Below, piece by piece: positions 1-10,751 of a stretch of DNA of 21,236 nt (its first letter is position 1; each line of letters opens with the position of its first letter). The translations under genes and the position numbers were made by a program. The DNA lies in NCBI GenBank assembly GCA_003427395.1, contig BFEA01000162.1, positions 2,428,575 through 2,449,810 on the forward strand. The letters are read 5' to 3'. The notes beneath the pieces were generated by a model that did not search any database, had not been told where the DNA came from, and saw nothing but the letters and a program-made list of their open reading frames with translations. Origin of the DNA: Chara braunii. Its lineage: Eukaryota; Streptophyta; Charophyceae; Charales; Characeae.

Positions 1-483
1 CACTCGCTGGTAGTCAAGTTGTCTGGTTGCTTTCATTGCTGTAGTTGTAGGCTAGGCTGTAGTGTAGATAGGGCACCTGGCGCCATTCATGAGAGAGAGC
101 TACATTGGGTTATGCTGTCGGTGTTGCCCGATTGGTCTTGGACATTGACTCACGATTCTGCTGTATCATTCTCAATTGGATGGTTACTTGGTTCCATTGT
201 GATATCTGCTCTGGCTTTGACTACATGGACTTCAGTGTGATTTTGCATTCTGGATTTCTGTGCTTCGTCCATGTTCATGTTCCTTGCACTAGTGGTGGTT
301 TAAGACTTTGGGAGCGTACAAAATGATGCTGATGCTGCACTAGTAACTTTTCAAGAACAACTAATGCCAGGCAACTCTATATGCATGTGCACCTACATGG
401 TGTATCACAGTTCCAACTGCTGCAGTGGTTTTCCATGGACTTTTCATGCCGCAACCTCTTCATTTACATAAGTGCCATCACCC
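1..483 (-). other. Presumed intron 3' of the giant exon; no exon identified
   Basis: If the donor at 484-489 is used, this stretch is the start of the following intron. Both strands hold only short frames of fewer than 90 codons without convincing composition. No further acceptor plus open frame could be recognised before the window edge. Confidence 0.4.
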
Positions 484-489
484 TCTCAC
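484..489 (-). promoter_or_regulatory. 5' splice site (donor) at the end of the giant exon
   Basis: The minus strand reads AAGCAG|GTGAGAGGG, a near-perfect eukaryotic donor. The TGA that formally ends the open frame overlaps it, so that stop would be intronic. The exon then ends after two bases of a codon. Confidence 0.6.
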
Positions 490-3400
490 CTGCTTGCTGC
501 TCGGCTTTGTCCTCTTGACGGTAGTTCAGTGCCTGCACTCCTGCCCCTGGATGGGTGCAAACCACCATCAAATTGGTCCACTCGGGAACTTTTCCTTCCC
601 CTCGAGATTGGGTCTGAACTGTCCACACTACCTGGCCTCGATTTGGAACGCCTCTTGGACGGTTGCACATCCCTGTCCTTTCCCATAGCCCTGCCACTTG
701 GATCATCATCGATCATTCCTCCGAGTTTGTCACCCTCGGCATATGTCCTTGCTGCTGATGGCACCTCACTTCTTTGGCACCCTCCAGGACTTTGGCCTCC
801 TCTAGGGCTTCGTCCTCGACCTCCACTATCCCAGTCAGGAAGAAACCTTTGGTCACCTATATTCGCTGGATTCATGACTGATATACTGGGCGGAACTCTC
901 CATGCACCCATACTATCAGGCCCCACACCCTGGATCGGAGCTATGTCAAAGCTGTACTGCATGGCACTGGGTGTAATGCCTTCTCCGTGTGGGCCTGCTG
1001 AGGCTAGCATAGGTTGACTGTGCCCACCAGGACTGTGACGTGGGCTGTTTGAATAGCTTGGCCTTCCACTCAGACCATCTATTCTGTGGAGTTCGTTGAT
1101 GATCTCATCCAAAGCGGCATCGGTTTTTGCATCTTGAGGATCCTTGCTTCTTTTTACTGCCTCTGGATACTCTGGCATTGTGCTAATCATTCCTGTTCTC
1201 TCAGGAAGCTTGTCTATTAATGCTGACAATGCATCCAGTCTTTTTGACAGACGTTTAGGCGACCTCCCAGAAGCCTGAATTTTCTCAATTTCTTCGTTGT
1301 TCTCTGCAGCTGCAGCTTCTGTAGCTGATGATCCAACCACCCACCCTCCTTGAGACCCTCTGTCAAGCTCCTGACGGTAGTCATGCTTCGATGTATTCAT
1401 GGCATTGTTCAACCAGCCATCGGAGCCTGCAAATTGATATCCTCTCTCGTTCTCCTTGTGTTGCCTCGATACATTCATGGCATTGTTCAACCAGCCATCG
1501 GAGGCTGCAAATTGATATCCTCTCTCATTCTCCTTATGTTCCGCAGATACATTTCTCAAATTATCTGGCCGGGATGCAGTGCTGGTGATGGGACGTTCAC
1601 CATGACCGCCAGTGGCTTGGTCGTGTCTTTCAAATTGACGACTATACTCGCCGGACCTTTCTGCAAGATTATGCCGATTTGGGGAAATATGGCTGCCCCC
1701 TCCGGGTCCATTTGTCTCCTTCAATCCTCTAGTCTGCCCCTCCTCAAAGTCAGAGCCATAGTCCAAGTAGTCTGGCGTCCACTTGGTAACTTGGGCAGAG
1801 TCCTTTGGAGTCTTTGCTATGGCTGATGCAGCACCTGTTACCAGTGGATGGCCGTACTGGAAAGCCTGCTGATCATGGCCTGATAGAGCTTCATCTCCTT
1901 CTCCAATTCCAACATGTTGCCTTTCACTGATTCCCCTTGGCCCATCATCATTTGCTCCCTCTGCTTCTGTAGGGTCCCCAAGCCTGCGAACATGACTCTG
2001 TGCCTTCATAGACCTCCTCAATGTGCTCGGACTGTCCATTGTGGACTCACTTCCAGATCCCAGAAAGGCTGCTGGAGTTGTTGGGGTTGTTTCTGCTTCC
2101 ACATCTATCTGGATACTCTCGATGACTATTTCCACCCCCTTGGGTCTCTGGCTAAGCCATCTCTGTAACTCCTCCTGTTGTTCTCGTGCCGTCACTATTC
2201 TTTCCTCACCTGTCGCATTCCCCTGCAAGTCATGATGACTTGCCTTCCCTATGGTTTCCCCATGGTCGGTGGTCCCTGGTGTCTCAGGCCAGGAGAGACC
2301 CTCCCTACTAGAGTTGGTCCCTCCAACAAATGCCTGGTGATGCTCTTCGTAAAGTCTATTCACGTTCTCCTGCACTGCAGCCTCCCCGCTACCATGTGCT
2401 GACCCTCTTTTTCCTGGATCTTGTAGACTCCTCCTCTGCTGCTGCCCCGGCATCTGTAGTGATGTGCTCTCCAAATCGCTCCTTGCCCATTTGTTCATTC
2501 CTTCACTTTTCGCTTCAACAGCCCAAGCTTCCTGTAACTCAACAGCACTTGGAGGAGCTTCTCGCCCTATGAAATGCAGCCCTGAATCACCTCCCAGCTT
2601 TGCAATATCCCGAAGTGCTTCATCTGCCCCTGGTGTGTTGATTGTAATCGAGAGCCTTGGTTTTGGACCTTTGCCACTCCACATAGTGTTGTCACCATGA
2701 ACCTCCTTGATGCCAGAAGCAGCCCTCCCCTGCTCTTGGTGAAAGTTCATCATCAATGGCCCTGCCACATAAGGAGGAATATCCCTTCTCGGAGCCTCCT
2801 TGATGTCCAGAACACGTTGGCCACTTGACAGTGTTGACACCCTTCTATAGGTGGATGATCCATCCACTGGCTGGCTGTTTGGAGTCCCTGTATACCTTTC
2901 TCTCATACCCAGGTCTTGTTGCCCATCAGGACCTATTAACCTGTCAGTCCCATCAAGGCTTCTTGATCTGTTTCTCGGTGACATATCTATCGTTGTTCCA
3001 GGTCCGCCAGAGGGAGAGGCTAAACTCAATGACCGAGGATGGCGAACTGTCTCAGGTGCCCCATGTCCCTCTTTAGCAGCTGGGCTTGGAGCTTCTCGTG
3101 CAACCCCATCCACATCTACATTGGTGGCACCATACATGTCCCTGGAGAGTGCTGCCTCTCTTTGGCTACCTCTATGATTCCGAGGCATAGTCTCCAAAGC
3201 TGGACCGCCAGATGTAGCGCTACCTATTCTCGAGTAGTCTGGTCCTTCAGAACCATGTGACTGCCATGGAATGCTAGATTTGTTCCCTTCTGCCGTTAGT
3301 CTCCCGCCCCCATACTCACTTGACAAGCTCTTCAACTGAGTCATGCTGACAATGTCAGGTGCAGCAGCCTGCCCGGATCCAACGGCATGTGGACTCCCTG

Positions 3401-6362
3401 TTTTTGAGAAAGATACCCGTCGATCTCCAACCTTCCTTCCGAGATGGTCAACACTGATATCAGCTTCTACAGCTGCACCATTTGTCCCTGGAGCCAATTT
3501 CCGACCATCAATGCCAGGTCCAGAGTCCACCATTGCTCCAAGTTCAGGTGAGTTCCTCTCCATTGGTGCCCTTCCATCCCAAGGACCTGGCTGTGTCAAC
3601 TCAGTGGACTCATGATGAGTTGATCTTCCTCCATGGCTATGATGCCTTTCCATAAAATCTCTATCGGACAAACTTGCCTCCTGTTTCCCCCCCCCCAAGG
3701 AATTTCTAGAACCCCCAGTCCTCCCTGGCCCTCGAGCACTAGGTAAGGATGCCCTCTGGCTAACATCCAACATAAATCCAGAGTTTTCTGGGTGATCAGC
3801 TTCTCCAATCCTCAGGGAGGGCCTTCCAGCTTGGCTTTCATGACCCATTACCCTTCTGCTGTCCTGTAATGTCACATTATCTGCACCAGGGCTTTGTCGA
3901 TCGAACTGGGGACTATTGTGGCTCTGTCTGCGACTGTCACTTGCCACACCACTCATTGTGGGAGAAGCCCTAGGCTCCAGATACTTGAATTGCTGATTGT
4001 TGTTCGCAACCCCATCTCTGGGGACACTTGACCTTGGAAGACCAGAACTATTGGTTTCAGTTCCCCTTCCACCACCATCATTGCCACTATCCTCTTTTGT
4101 TTCTGCTGACATCACGTTGTTTCCAACCACAGCATAGTTCACATCCTTGACTCCTGGTGACACACCAGTTCCATCTCTGGAGGGCAGCCACCGCCCACTG
4201 TGTGTGGCAGTCTGCTGTTCTTGGAGGCCAAGGTGGCCCATGTCCCTTCCTGGCCCCTGTGACATTGACTCAGGTGAATTCCCCCTATTGATTCCTCCAG
4301 AGCTGGAGCCTTTAGGAGGCCCACTAGATCCCGCCATTTCGGAGGCCACATTACCAATGCTTCGAACCCCCTGCCCACCAGCTGAAGATGATTTTGCAAT
4401 GGCTTGCTCCTTGCTCCTTTCACCTGCATCCTCAGAATCCCTGCCTATCCTTGATGATGGCCTGGACAAGCTCCTACCTGAAGGGACTGATCCCTCGATG
4501 TATCTACTGTCAGCCGTAGCCCCACTCAGCCGTGCAATGAGTGGTGGATCACTCTGCCTGCGCCGTGCAGTGAGTGGTGGATCACCCTGAGTGTGAACCA
4601 TCATTCTCTCTGAGTGCAGTGAAATGCTTATTTCATCACTGCTTCGATCAGTTGACCAGTTTGATCGATGGACCATCACAGTTGCATACTGCTGGCTTGT
4701 CCTATACCCTCCTGGATCATTCTGCTGAGGTTGCTCCTGTACACCTCGAAACATATCATGCTCCCTTCTATCCACGGATTGCCTTGTCTCACGAGAGTTT
4801 TCCCTCCTGCTTCTTCCATGTTCCCTTATTTGTTCATGAGAAGGACCCATACCGAGGTCCTTGGACTCCACAGCGTTCTGCATCACCGTATAACTCTGTC
4901 CTGACCCATTAGGCCCCAATTCTATGGACACTGTTAAATTGTCCGGTAAATGAGGAGCAATTACCTGATTTACTCCCCTAGCCAAGGAGCTATGTCTCCA
5001 AACCTGAACAGTCTCACCACTGCCATCCCCTGGTTCACTACTAATGAGAGCCTGTTCTGGTGACTGCTCCGCTGCATTTCTTTCCCTCCGATTCACATCA
5101 GTTAACGCACCCGTGGAACTATGTATGATTGTTTGCCCACCAGCATCCTGCACGGACTCACCTGTCTTGCCATGCCCACTAGTCACTTGACCTCTATGTA
5201 ATCCACTGTCAGCTGACACTGATCCAGAAGACTCCTGTACAACATCTGACCCCGACAGAGTTATGGTTCCGTCCGGAGGAGGTTGCGAAGCTTCCTTTTG
5301 TGTGCCGCTGCCAAGAATTCCCACATCCTCTGAAGGCCCTTCCAAAACCCGAGACCTGTCAGAACCGTGTCTCACTGATGGGTTTTGGCTTGAACCAGAG
5401 TTCTCTGTTCCTTCTGTTGGAGTCCCAGTCCCAGCATTCGGCTGATGCTCATCATTCAGTTGATAACCTTGCTTTTGGTAACGTTGCTGAATCTCCTTCT
5501 CCACTTGGTGAACCAGTTGCTCCACTCTTGGATCGTTCCTGCCTCTGGCACTTTCTAAGTCCAAGGCATCACTACCCACTAACCCAGCTGAGACTCGATC
5601 AGATGACTCTGGCCCTAAGCTACCTACACTGGCTCCAAGACGGCCATGATGATCCCCCACTTGCCCAACAACTACTGGTGAAATGGAACTCATCTCAGTG
5701 ACAGAATTAGACTTGTGATTATACTGTTCATCACCCCACTCAGAATCTCCATCTGAAGACAGCTCTGCTGCTGCCTTTGACTGTTGGGACATCTGAAGGT
5801 GCTTTGCATTGCGAATATCCTCACTGGCTTTGTCCATCCACGGTGCCTTTCTAAGCTCTGTTTCTCCACTATTCCCAGCATTCGAGATGACCTGCAACCC
5901 TGCACACTGGGCAGGATCACCGTGGCAAACCATGCATTCTTCTTGGTCTTTGTCTGAAAGAGAGCCAAGCACAGCGCCATAAAGTCCTTGATGCCCATGC
6001 TGATGATGGGAATCTCTAATAGAGAGAGAGACAGAACACACTGTCTTTGCAGCAGAGCTCGGCAAGTAAGTGTCAGAAACTTTGGATGACTTTTCCTCAT
6101 TTTTTATCCCCCCTCCTCTTCGGTCATTCCTCTCTCCTCCTGGTGGTATGTCAGGTCCCCAACTGTGAATCTTTGCACCACCCTCTGTCTGATAGGGCTG
6201 GGGGCCCACTTCACTCACTGGCCCTATATCGTCATGGTCATTTGCCAAGCTAGACTTTTCTGTATTGCTGGGTCTTTGGGACACATGGGCACTGCTACTC
6301 CGTGCCTCTGAAGCTGGATAGTCCAGCTCCTTGTTCCCAACTGTGTCGACTTGAAGCACGAA
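490..6362 (-). CDS. Giant internal exon of an unrecognised Ser/Gly/Arg-rich disordered protein
   Basis: About 1,957 codons are open without interruption on the minus strand, which cannot be chance. An in-frame TAA lies just upstream (about 6371-6373), but a pyrimidine-rich acceptor ending CAG at 6363-6365 sits between it and the frame. The downstream TGA (486-488) lies inside a consensus donor, CAG|GTGAGA. I therefore read this as one internal exon entering in phase 0 and leaving after two bases of a codon; start, stop and flanking domains are outside it. The product is dominated by S, G, R, P, Q, E and D with few hydrophobic runs, so it is probably disordered. Visible items, numbered from the GTG at 6359: Cys142/145/152 (C-x2-C-x6-C); a short predicted helix about 277-300; an 11-residue repeat about 589-610; a 26-residue tandem repeat about 1604-1655; helical stretches about 1680-1725 and 1745-1760; a basic cluster (PSKRRSKSRPG) near 1900 that could be a nuclear localisation signal; and RGG/SR-like motifs. 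I do not recognise the family. Confidence 0.85.
1395..1550 (-). repeat. Two tandem copies of a 78-bp (26-residue) unit inside the giant exon
   Basis: The motif beginning attcatggcattgttcaacc occurs at 1395 and again at 1473, exactly 78 bp apart. It encodes two nearly identical 26-residue units with the core HKENERGYQFA-SDGWLNNAMN. The copies differ at only a few bases and the period is a multiple of three, so the frame is kept. The unit is richer in aromatic residues (Y, F, W) than the surrounding disordered sequence. Confidence 0.9.
3687..3696. repeat. C10 homopolymer inside the coding exon
   Basis: Ten consecutive C on the plus strand read as glycine codons on the minus strand (NSLGGGKQE). 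The frame stays open on both sides, so the length given here is compatible with coding. Confidence 0.9.
4530..4594 (-). repeat. 33-bp (11-residue) tandem repeat with DPPL-x-AR core
   Basis: Two near-identical 33-bp units (gccgtgca.tgagtggtgg at 4529 and 4562) encode DPPLTARRRQS followed by DPPLIARLSGA within the giant exon. The period preserves the frame. Confidence 0.8.
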
Positions 6363-6380
6363 CTGGCAGTGTTAGAAAAC
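6363..6380 (-). promoter_or_regulatory. 3' splice site (acceptor) of the giant exon
   Basis: Read on the minus strand, the sequence is TTTTCTAACACTGCCAG followed by the exon TTC GTG. It combines a branch-point-like TCTAAC with a CAG acceptor. It lies between the upstream in-frame stop and the open frame, which is why I prefer an internal exon to a non-ATG start at 6359. The matching upstream exon was not found in this window. Confidence 0.6.
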
Positions 6381-6472
6381 ATGTGATGCGAATAGTGAAC
6401 CACAATAGCTTGTGAATTGCCGGAGTCATCCACACGTCACGTTGCCCCACAAGGAAGCACCACAAACATCAG

Positions 6473-6502
6473 CATCATCATCATCATCATCATCATCATC
6501 AT
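6473..6502. repeat. (CAT)10 microsatellite
   Basis: Ten uninterrupted CAT units lie about 110 bp upstream of the giant exon's acceptor, probably inside the preceding intron of that minus-strand gene. Confidence 0.95.
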
Positions 6503-6694
6503 ACCAATGGATTCAAATCAGTTTCTAGTACTCTAGGGTAAGCTGTTGTCACTCTTAACACAGCCGATTCAAAATTTAGTATTTACGTATCATGATGATT
6601 ACATACATAATGACAAATTTTATTGTCATAATTACAATCCACCAGGATGCTGAATGAAGCAAGAACAGATGTTGGGATTGATATTACAACTTAG

Positions 6695-7584
6695 GCTCCC
6701 ACAGGCGGAGGTAAGTTGCACCTCGCAAGGGCAGATGTGAGGAACCTGTAACCTGCCCAACTATTTGCTGTGTTTCAAGATTCTTTTTCTTTCTGTTCCC
6801 AGGATTTGGACCTGGACCAAATAAAGTACAACTGTTCGTTTTGCCTTACTGTTCTAAGTCCCGTGTACAGTCTTCGTTTGCCTAGCTTAGTGGGAGGATC
6901 TTTTTGGCTGGTAGTTTTAGGCTTTTGCTGATCAAAAGTGACAAGTTGGGGCAAGACCCTCATTCAAAATTCATTCGTTATATTCTTGCTGCTTGGTGAG
7001 ACTACATGGGCGCTGTTTTTCAACACTGCTTGAGGAGACAGCGAGTGCAGCCATAGCCAGTGAGAACTTGTTGATCACTAGATGGTTTCTTGAGTCAATT
7101 GTTGCATGTGGCTTAGGGAGGCAGAGCCTTCAATTCTTCATCACCTTTTTCTGGTTTCATCAACTTTTTTTAGATGCGACTGTTCAGTTCCAATTTTCTG
7201 TGGAGCTGCAAGCAAGTGTGATCTCATCGCAATCAAGTGTGTAAGTGAGATGATGGATGGAAATACTTGAGACTTCGGAAAATCTGTAATGGTGGTATCG
7301 GAGGCGGTAATGATCTTGACTTCAGACATGTGTTGGACTTGGATAGTCACCACATTATCAAGATCGCCACATCAGCAAGTCGCACATCAGCAAAGTATCT
7401 TGTTGTCGAGCGCATCGGTCCCGCACAGAGACCCTCCCGGGCACGTCACGCAGGTTTTGTCATTCGGGGCGCAAAGCGTTTAGGAGCAGCATCACTCTGA
7501 CCGAGTGCACCAGTTATACCTCTCACGAGTTCCTACGACAGGATAGGACATTGCGAGGTACAGCTTACCTCCGCCTGTGGGAGC
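6695..7584. mobile_element. Candidate small element bounded by 34-bp inverted repeats
   Basis: The left arm 6695-6728 and right arm 7551-7584 are inverted copies matching at 32 of 34 positions; the outer 21 bp (GCTCCCACAGGCGGAGGTAAG) are identical. They enclose about 890 bp without a convincing ORF. That fits a non-autonomous terminal-inverted-repeat transposon. I saw no clear target-site duplication beside the arms. Two inverted fragments of one dispersed repeat would look the same. Confidence 0.4.
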
Positions 7585-8476
7585 TGTCACCATCCCTGGG
7601 TGGGGCATATCCCCGTCGAGCTACTGGTCCACGTGCGAGAGCTTTTACATGCAGTGGCAGAGATGGATCAGTCGAGGTCGTTTCTTGTTCGTTATAGCAT
7701 TGGGGGTACGGGCAGTCATATGCCCCAAGCGAACCTGCACACGAACCGACACTCGGGGTGCTGATCTCCCCAGCATGGCTCCAAGCCGGTCGACTAGGAC
7801 ATTCATTTAACCATGCGACCTACTTCCAAAATAAAACGAAGCGCAAGTGTCAGGCCTAATCCCTTTTTAACTTCGCAACCAATAACTGACACTGCGCGTG
7901 AGCGACAAGCTAACCATGTGAAATCATATAAGCAAAGGGTTTGTGCAAGCGAGGCCATCAAGATTAACCATGTATGGTTACACGATCCACTATCATGGCC
8001 ACACCTTACGCGATGCCCATGACTATGCAACCCTCCGCGGGTTCAGGGGTTGTGCACGACACTAGGGTGTCGAATACGAGATGTAACGAGGGCCTTACTC
8101 CTCTCTCTCTTATCTCTCCTCAAGAGCCCATCTGAAGTACATCAACGTACGACTTCTATTGCAGGCTCAGGTCACTACGGATCCAATTTTAATGCAAACT
8201 TTCGCAGTGCTCTCGACTATCACAACCAACCAAATAAAGTGAGTGAATCATTAAGACAAGAAGGGTTGTGCGACATCAGGTGGTCACTCTCATTGCCACT
8301 GGTGTGGCTTGTCCATCAGCATCCTCATAAACATAAACAAACATTAGGACTCAACCCAATATCTCCACGCATACATGCATTCATACAATTTTAACAGCCT
8401 CATGCCGTGCACTAATGTCCATCATATACTCGGTCCTTTAAAATGGCCATTTAAAAGAAATCTGGGCAAAATCCAA

Positions 8477-8719
8477 TTAAACATGTTGAACCCACAGGGC
8501 TAAGGTTTCTGGTTGAGGTACAGGTGTAAGCAAAGTTGTGTTGTGAACCGACCTGTTATCAAGTGATACCATACGATAGATGATCCCTGATGGATCAAGC
8601 TGAAAGTTGTCAAATGTTGACCTACATCCCATTACAGGCAAAAGACCATCATTGTATTCAAAATCGATGGAAAGGTCCTCCATATCGTAGCCTAACTCCT
8701 TCACTTGAACATCTTTTCA
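8477..8719 (-). CDS. Unrecognised 80-codon frame downstream of the protease remnant
   Basis: The frame is open between an in-frame TGA near 8720-8722 and a TAA at its end. It reads as ordinary protein, e.g. KELGYDMEDLSIDFEYNDGL and DPSGIIYRMVSLDNRSV. There is no ATG at the upstream edge, so it would be an exon or a fragment. It lies on the same strand as, and just 3' of, the retrotransposon gag-protease remnant, and could be part of that element or an unrelated host fragment. No family recognised. Confidence 0.3.
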
Positions 8720-8796
8720 CCTCTCCATGGTCGATACAAAAGACTGATGAAACAATGTCTTTCCTAGACAGGGTAGATTGCTCAAATTTTCATAAG

Positions 8797-10604
8797 TCAA
8801 AATTTGACTAACTCCACAAATTTGTAAAATTTTGGTAGCACTCCCCTAGGAAAATGGACTCCCAAAATTTTTACTAAGTGATATTGCACTCCAAAATTTT
8901 TACTCAGTGATATGGCCAAAACAGCTGCTCCAGAATCGATGACAGCATTGTACGGGGCTCCCCATACTTCGATGTCACACTTCGCGGATTTCCACGGAAT
9001 GGCTTTAATGCGTAAGAAACGATCGTCTTTTTGAATTAGTCTCAACCGTATTGGATCTGACGTGCTGGGCTTTTCGAGCTTGTCATCGAGAACTGGGGTC
9101 TTCCCTTTCGTCATTGTCAGTTTGCTAAGAGCGAACCGTTTTCTGTTCGCCTTGCAATGTTGCACCATGCGTTCATTAGCCTGTTCGGATATAGACAGCA
9201 AGTGGCCAATCGGCAATCGAATCCGATGGTCTAAGGCCCGAACAATGTTCAAAACGTCGATTTCCCCTGTTACGAAGGAAGGACCGCCCGACTCCATTTC
9301 CTTTGGGGAAGGTCTCCATTCGGCCACTTCCTTCCGCTCATCCGCCGGTCGGATGGTTCCGATTATCCCTAACCCTGGATATCCTAAGGCGATATATTGA
9401 TCGAGCGGGATAAGTTCCGCTGCTTCCTCGGTAGGGGCTATCGTGCTTCCCCCGCCTTCTATTTCTTCAAGCATCGTTTTTACCCTTCCTGGACCGTTGG
9501 CCACTGGCGCTGCGGCCCCAGGAGCAACCCCAAATCGAGATTGCGTAGGCCTATGTGGGCAGTCCTGGGCGATATGGTCCGGCTGATGACACGTGTAGCA
9601 GACACTCAGATTGGCTGCCATCCCTCCCACTGGTGGAGCGGGGGCAGTACCTTGTGCCACAAGGGTAGCTCTAACAGCAATGGGGCGCATCGATCACATC
9701 AAGGATTCCATTTGAGCGTTAAACTTCCATTGTTCCTTCTTGCTTTCTTGTGTTAGACTGATTAAAGTCCGGGTCAGTTCTAGCATCGCGTTTGGCTCAC
9801 CGCCCCTGCTCGTTGTATCGGGAGGGGGTGCAAGAACGGGTACGACAAGTACAGGAGCGGTCATCGCTGGCATTGGAAAACCCGTGGTTGCGTCTGCCCC
9901 GGGTTTCTTGGTTACGATATGTTCCAAATAGGTAACGGGACCAAAGACAAAACCCATGTTTCCGAATTTATTTTGAAGCGCGGCCAGCTCGGCCCTTGCT
10001 CTAGCTAGCTCTGAAGAGTCTCCTTCTCTAGGATAATTTTCGCCTTCTAGGAAGCTGGCAGCGAATTTCCATTCCTTTTCTTTTGCCACCGACATAATCT
10101 ACTGCAGAGTATGGTTGACCAGGGAGAACTGTTTTTGCAATTTCGCCCTCATGGCCCTGCTGCGAAGCCCATCGATGAATAGATCCCTCCCGACTTGTTC
10201 CCCTCGCTCGGTTTTGACAAACACATCCTATAAAATCGGTTTCCGTATTCTGTGACAAACTCGAGTGGCTTTTGTACTCGATCTTTAAGCATGAACAAAG
10301 CTTGCTCCGGATGAATGTAGTCAAAACGGTTCAGGAAATCCCGTTCAAAAGTTGGGAGATCTACCGAAACGTAAGTGTTAAACCAATGATGCGCGTCCCC
10401 TCCTAATCTGGCGGGGATGTTGATCTGAGCTTCGTCGTTGTCATACTGCTGTGCACGTAAGGTAGCTAACCATGCTTCGGCTCAATGATGTGCAGGATAA
10501 AAAAGATACAGATTCGTTGGAGCCATGGGTGCTCGAGACCGCAGAGCCGGTTTGGGCGCGGGATTCTGATTTTGGGCTTGGTTCACAGCCGGATGAGCAT
10601 TCAT
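8797..10604 (-). pseudogene. Degenerate Ty3/Gypsy-type gag-protease polyprotein
   Basis: Gag of LTR retrotransposons packages the RNA, and the aspartic protease processes the polyprotein. From ATG at 10604 the minus strand gives a Gln/Pro-rich N-terminus, then a retrotransposon-gag core (AEAWLATLRAQQY, GGDAHHWFNTY, FERDFLNRFDY), a linker with an Ala/Arg/Glu helix, a CCHC knuckle (C-x2-C-x4-H-x4-C, about 9558-9600), and a protease active-site motif VIDSGAAV near 8937. Lesions: TGA at 10482-10484, a one-base frameshift in an A-run near 10212-10216, TAG at 10099-10101, TGA at 9694-9696, and a tandem duplication in the protease (8858-8916). After that the frame runs into AT-rich sequence and ends; no reverse transcriptase or integrase motif was seen. 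The family assignment is secure, non-functionality is evident, and the exact ends are uncertain. Confidence 0.85.
8858..8916. repeat. 29-30-bp tandem duplication in the protease remnant
   Basis: Two adjacent copies of actcc(c)aaaatttttact.agtgatat lie at 8858-8887 and 8888-8916. They differ by a one-base indel and a few substitutions. On the minus strand the duplication falls directly after the DSG active-site motif and puts the protease out of frame. Confidence 0.8.
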
Positions 10605-10738
10605 AGGGCTGCTCGTCGTCCGACCGATCTACTCCTTGTTATCACGGGATCGCGTCGCGGCACGTTCTGCTGTCTTGGTCGTCCTTTGTTCTCCAGATCG
10701 ATACCCTTTGTATTAATCTGGAAGCCTGCCACGTGTCG

Positions 10739-10751
10739 GCTCCGATACCAA
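10739..10751 (-). other. Retrotransposon primer-binding site (initiator-Met tRNA type)
   Basis: The minus strand reads TTGGTATCGGAGC. The common initiator-Met PBS of plant LTR retrotransposons is TGGTATCAGAGC, one mismatch away. It lies about 135 bp 5' of the gag ATG on the same strand, where a PBS should be. The 5' LTR should therefore lie just above 10752, but I could not define a clean TG...CA boundary. Confidence 0.7.

Larger units (their letters stand above)
6381..8476. other. Apparently non-coding interval upstream of the giant exon
   Basis: The interval holds the microsatellite and the inverted-repeat segment described separately, plus only short frames on both strands (62-114 codons) without domain-like composition. 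It probably contains intron and 5' sequence of the minus-strand giant gene. I found no upstream exon: the best minus-strand donor-like site (GGAG|GTAAGC near 7570) follows an in-frame TGA and does not fit phase 0. Confidence 0.4.

Noticed and set aside
472-1017. 181-codon plus-strand ORF, and other plus-strand ORFs across 1.3-5.7 kb
   Set aside because: All lie antisense to the giant minus-strand exon and have the Pro/Leu/Ser/Cys-rich composition expected of a shadow frame.
6359-6359. GTG as translation start of the giant ORF
   Set aside because: Non-ATG initiation is unlikely, and a good acceptor lies directly upstream.
7343-7736. Plus-strand open frame without a start crossing the right inverted-repeat arm
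   Set aside because: Low-complexity Arg/Ser/Thr composition and no splice sites or homology recognised.
8050-8394. 114-codon plus-strand ORF
   Set aside because: Composition is random-like, with no domain, splice or start-context support.
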